A DNA stretch of 64,000 bases from Thereva unica (lineage: Eukaryota; Arthropoda; Insecta; Diptera; Therevidae), in NCBI GenBank assembly GCA_949987705.1, contig CATLJY010000261.1:62001-126000 (forward strand), written 5' to 3'. Positions 63,201 to 64,000 of this stretch are shown here, one piece after another. The notes under the pieces are model-generated. The model ran no database searches. It saw nothing but the letters and a program-made list of their open reading frames with translations, and had not been told where the DNA came from. Numbering within the stretch: the first letter of the stretch is position 1; each line of letters starts with the position of its first letter. The translations under genes were made by a program, and so were the position numbers.

Positions 63201-64000
63201 TTATTTTCGATGTATTCGATGAATGTAACTTAATTTCGATGAATTAAGTGAATTTAAGATATTTTCGATGTATTCGATGTATGAAACTCAATTTCGATGA
63301 ATTAAGTGAATTTAACTTATTTTCGATGTATTCGATGAATGTAACTCAATTTCGATGAATTAAGTGAATTGAACTTATTTTCGATGTATTCGATGAATGT
63401 AACTTAATTTCGATGAATTAAGTGATTTCAAGTTATTTTCGATGTATTCGATGTATGAAACTCAATTTCGATGAATTAAGTGAATTTAACTTATTTTCGA
63501 TGTATTCGATGAATGTAACTTAATTTCGATGAATTAAGTGATTTCAAGTTATTTTCGATGTATTCGATGAATGTAACTTAATTTCGATGAATTAAGTGAA
63601 TTTAAGTTATTTTCGATGTATTCGATGTATGAAACTCAATTTCGATGAATTAAGTGAATTTAACTTATTTTCGATGTATTCGATGAATGTAACTTAATTT
63701 CGATGAATTAAGCGATTTCAAGTTATTTTCGATGAATTCGATGCATGTAACTTGATTTCGATGAATTAAGTGAATTTAAGTTATTTTCGATGTATTCGAT
63801 GTATGAAACTCAATTTCGATGAATTAAGTGAATTTAACTTATTTTCGATGTATTCGATGAATGTAACTTAATTTCGATGAATTAAGTGAATTTAAGTTAT
63901 TTTCGATGTATTCGATGTATGAAACTCAATTTCGATGAATTAAGTGAATTTAACTTATTTTCGATGTATTCGATGAATGTAACTTAATTTCGATGAATTA
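54240..64000 (+). repeat. HOR family III, to window end
   Basis: New markers appear: AATTAAGTAAATTGAAC (ATTAAG at 54,271; 57,101; 58,783; 60,465; 62,320; 62,953), AATTTTGATGAATT with AAGTAATTTTCG (CTTAATTTTG at 57,551; 59,233; 62,765), TTAACATATTTTCG (AACAT at 56,352; 56,708; 58,506; 60,188; 61,927), CGAAGTATG (AAGTATG at 53,391; 58,411; 60,093), GAATAAAGTG (55,532; 57,621; 59,303) and, near the end, TTCGATGCATG (about 61,137; 61,309; 63,739). A 4-bp TAAT duplication lies at about 62,660. The array continues unbroken to the last base. Confidence 0.82.
57000..60783 (+). repeat. 1,682-bp tandem HOR (29 monomers)
   Basis: Anchors repeat at exactly 1,682 bp, which is 29 x 58: ATTAAGTAAATTG 57,101/58,783/60,465; CTTAATTTTG 57,551/59,233; GAATAAAG 57,621/59,303; AATTTGAC 57,921/59,603; AAGTATG 58,411/60,093; AACAT 58,506/60,188; GAATATA 58,645/60,327; TGAATTGAAC 59,021/60,703. 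Homology at this offset stops near 59,101/60,783, where GTATTCGATGTATG faces GAATTCGATGAATG. Flanking copies deviate by 116 bp (56,708 to 58,506 is 1,798), 57 bp (60,188 to 61,927 is 1,739) and 173 bp (60,465 to 62,320 is 1,855). The repeat thus runs on with units added. Confidence 0.88.

Larger units (their letters stand above)
1..64000. repeat. 58-bp satellite DNA array filling the window
   Basis: Every line of the window is a variant of one 58-bp monomer; no interruption by unique sequence was found. The window starts and ends inside the array, so its true length is unknown. The consensus has 9 G and 5 C per 58 bp on the forward reading (about 24% G+C) and three CpG sites, all in TTCG context. 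Stops occur in all three forward frames (TGA at monomer positions 6, 15, 44; TAA at 11, 21, 50, 55) and all three reverse frames of the consensus, so no long reading frame can exist. The arrangement (short AT-rich monomer, higher-order repeats, nested duplications) matches eukaryotic heterochromatic satellites. Centromeric, pericentromeric or subtelomeric position cannot be told from sequence alone. I do not recognise the family. Confidence 0.98.

Noticed and set aside
1..64000. Possible protein-coding repeats or long ORFs
   Set aside because: The 58-bp period is not a multiple of three, and the consensus monomer has stops in all three frames on each strand, so frames close within one to a few monomers.
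1..64000. CRISPR array
   Set aside because: There are no unique spacers: the sequence between repeat cores is itself repeated, and no cas genes or leader are present.
1..64000. Telomeric repeat or telomere-associated tract
   Set aside because: The unit is 58 bp, AT-rich, without G-runs or a TTAGG-like core.
1..64000. Transposon, LTR or TIR element generating the array
   Set aside because: No terminal repeats, target-site duplications or coding remnants were seen; the only inverted structure is the palindrome at 63-1329, made of the satellite itself.
1..64000. A bacterial or phage accessory system hidden in the window
   Set aside because: No ribosome-binding sites followed by open frames, no tRNA, no terminators linked to genes; the repeat architecture is eukaryotic-satellite-like and continuous.
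1..64000. Assembly artefact as the explanation for the entire array
   Set aside because: Copies carry many distinct private substitutions and indels in consistent long-range order, which a collapsed or stuttering assembly would not create. Individual joins (notably 725) could still be artefacts.

Overview
The whole 64 kb window is one satellite-DNA array. I see no gene, RNA gene, transposon or unique sequence in it. The monomer is 58 bp, about 24% G+C by consensus, and roughly 1,100 copies fill the window (length divided by 58, not counted). Its consensus contains stop codons in all three frames on both strands, so it cannot code. Arrays of this size built from a short AT-rich monomer are typical of eukaryotic constitutive heterochromatin: centromere or pericentromere, subtelomere, a B or sex chromosome. 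I do not recognise the monomer and cannot name the organism. Each monomer keeps three CpG sites despite the AT-richness, which suggests little CpG methylation or very recent homogenisation.

Architecture from small to large. A 9-bp motif family (TTCGATGAA, TTCGATGTA, TTAAGTGAA, TTTAACTTA, TGTAACTTA) builds 29-bp half-units (three nonamers plus 2 bp). Two diverged half-units (23 of 29 identical) make the 58-bp monomer. Two monomer types, ending in GAATGTAACTTAAT and GTATGAAACTCAAT, mostly alternate as a 116-bp dimer. A 49-bp short monomer lacking one nonamer recurs. Dimers are organised into higher-order repeats (HORs) of about 1.0-1.2 kb, 1,682 bp (exactly 29 x 58), about 2.07 kb, 3,144 bp and about 3.2 kb. 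These sit inside 8.1-kb-spaced and about 27-kb-spaced segmental copies.

Layout. 1-724: the array in reverse orientation. 725: centre of a near-perfect fold-back palindrome (about 63-1329). 726-10190: forward array, HOR family I (marker CGATAAATG). About 11.4-15.2 kb: family II (markers GTGAACTTA, TTGAGCTT, CAACTTCG). 16.03-22.32 kb: two tandem copies of a 3,144-bp block, with a partial third copy at 24.5-25.9 kb. 26.2-38.7 kb: family I again, with nested 1.2-kb, 3.2-kb and 8.14-kb periodicities. 38.6-45.8 kb: family II again. 46-54 kb: a simpler dimer-rich stretch with many private small deletions. 54-64 kb: family III, with a 1,682-bp tandem HOR. The order of markers at 7.9-15.1 kb recurs colinearly at 35.2-42.1 kb, so blocks of at least 7 kb were copied about 27 kb away.

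The genetic content is therefore a record of unequal exchange, slippage and template switching, not a pathway. Coordinates were read by eye from line numbering. Marker positions should be good to 1-2 bp; block borders are fuzzier because neighbouring monomers are nearly identical.
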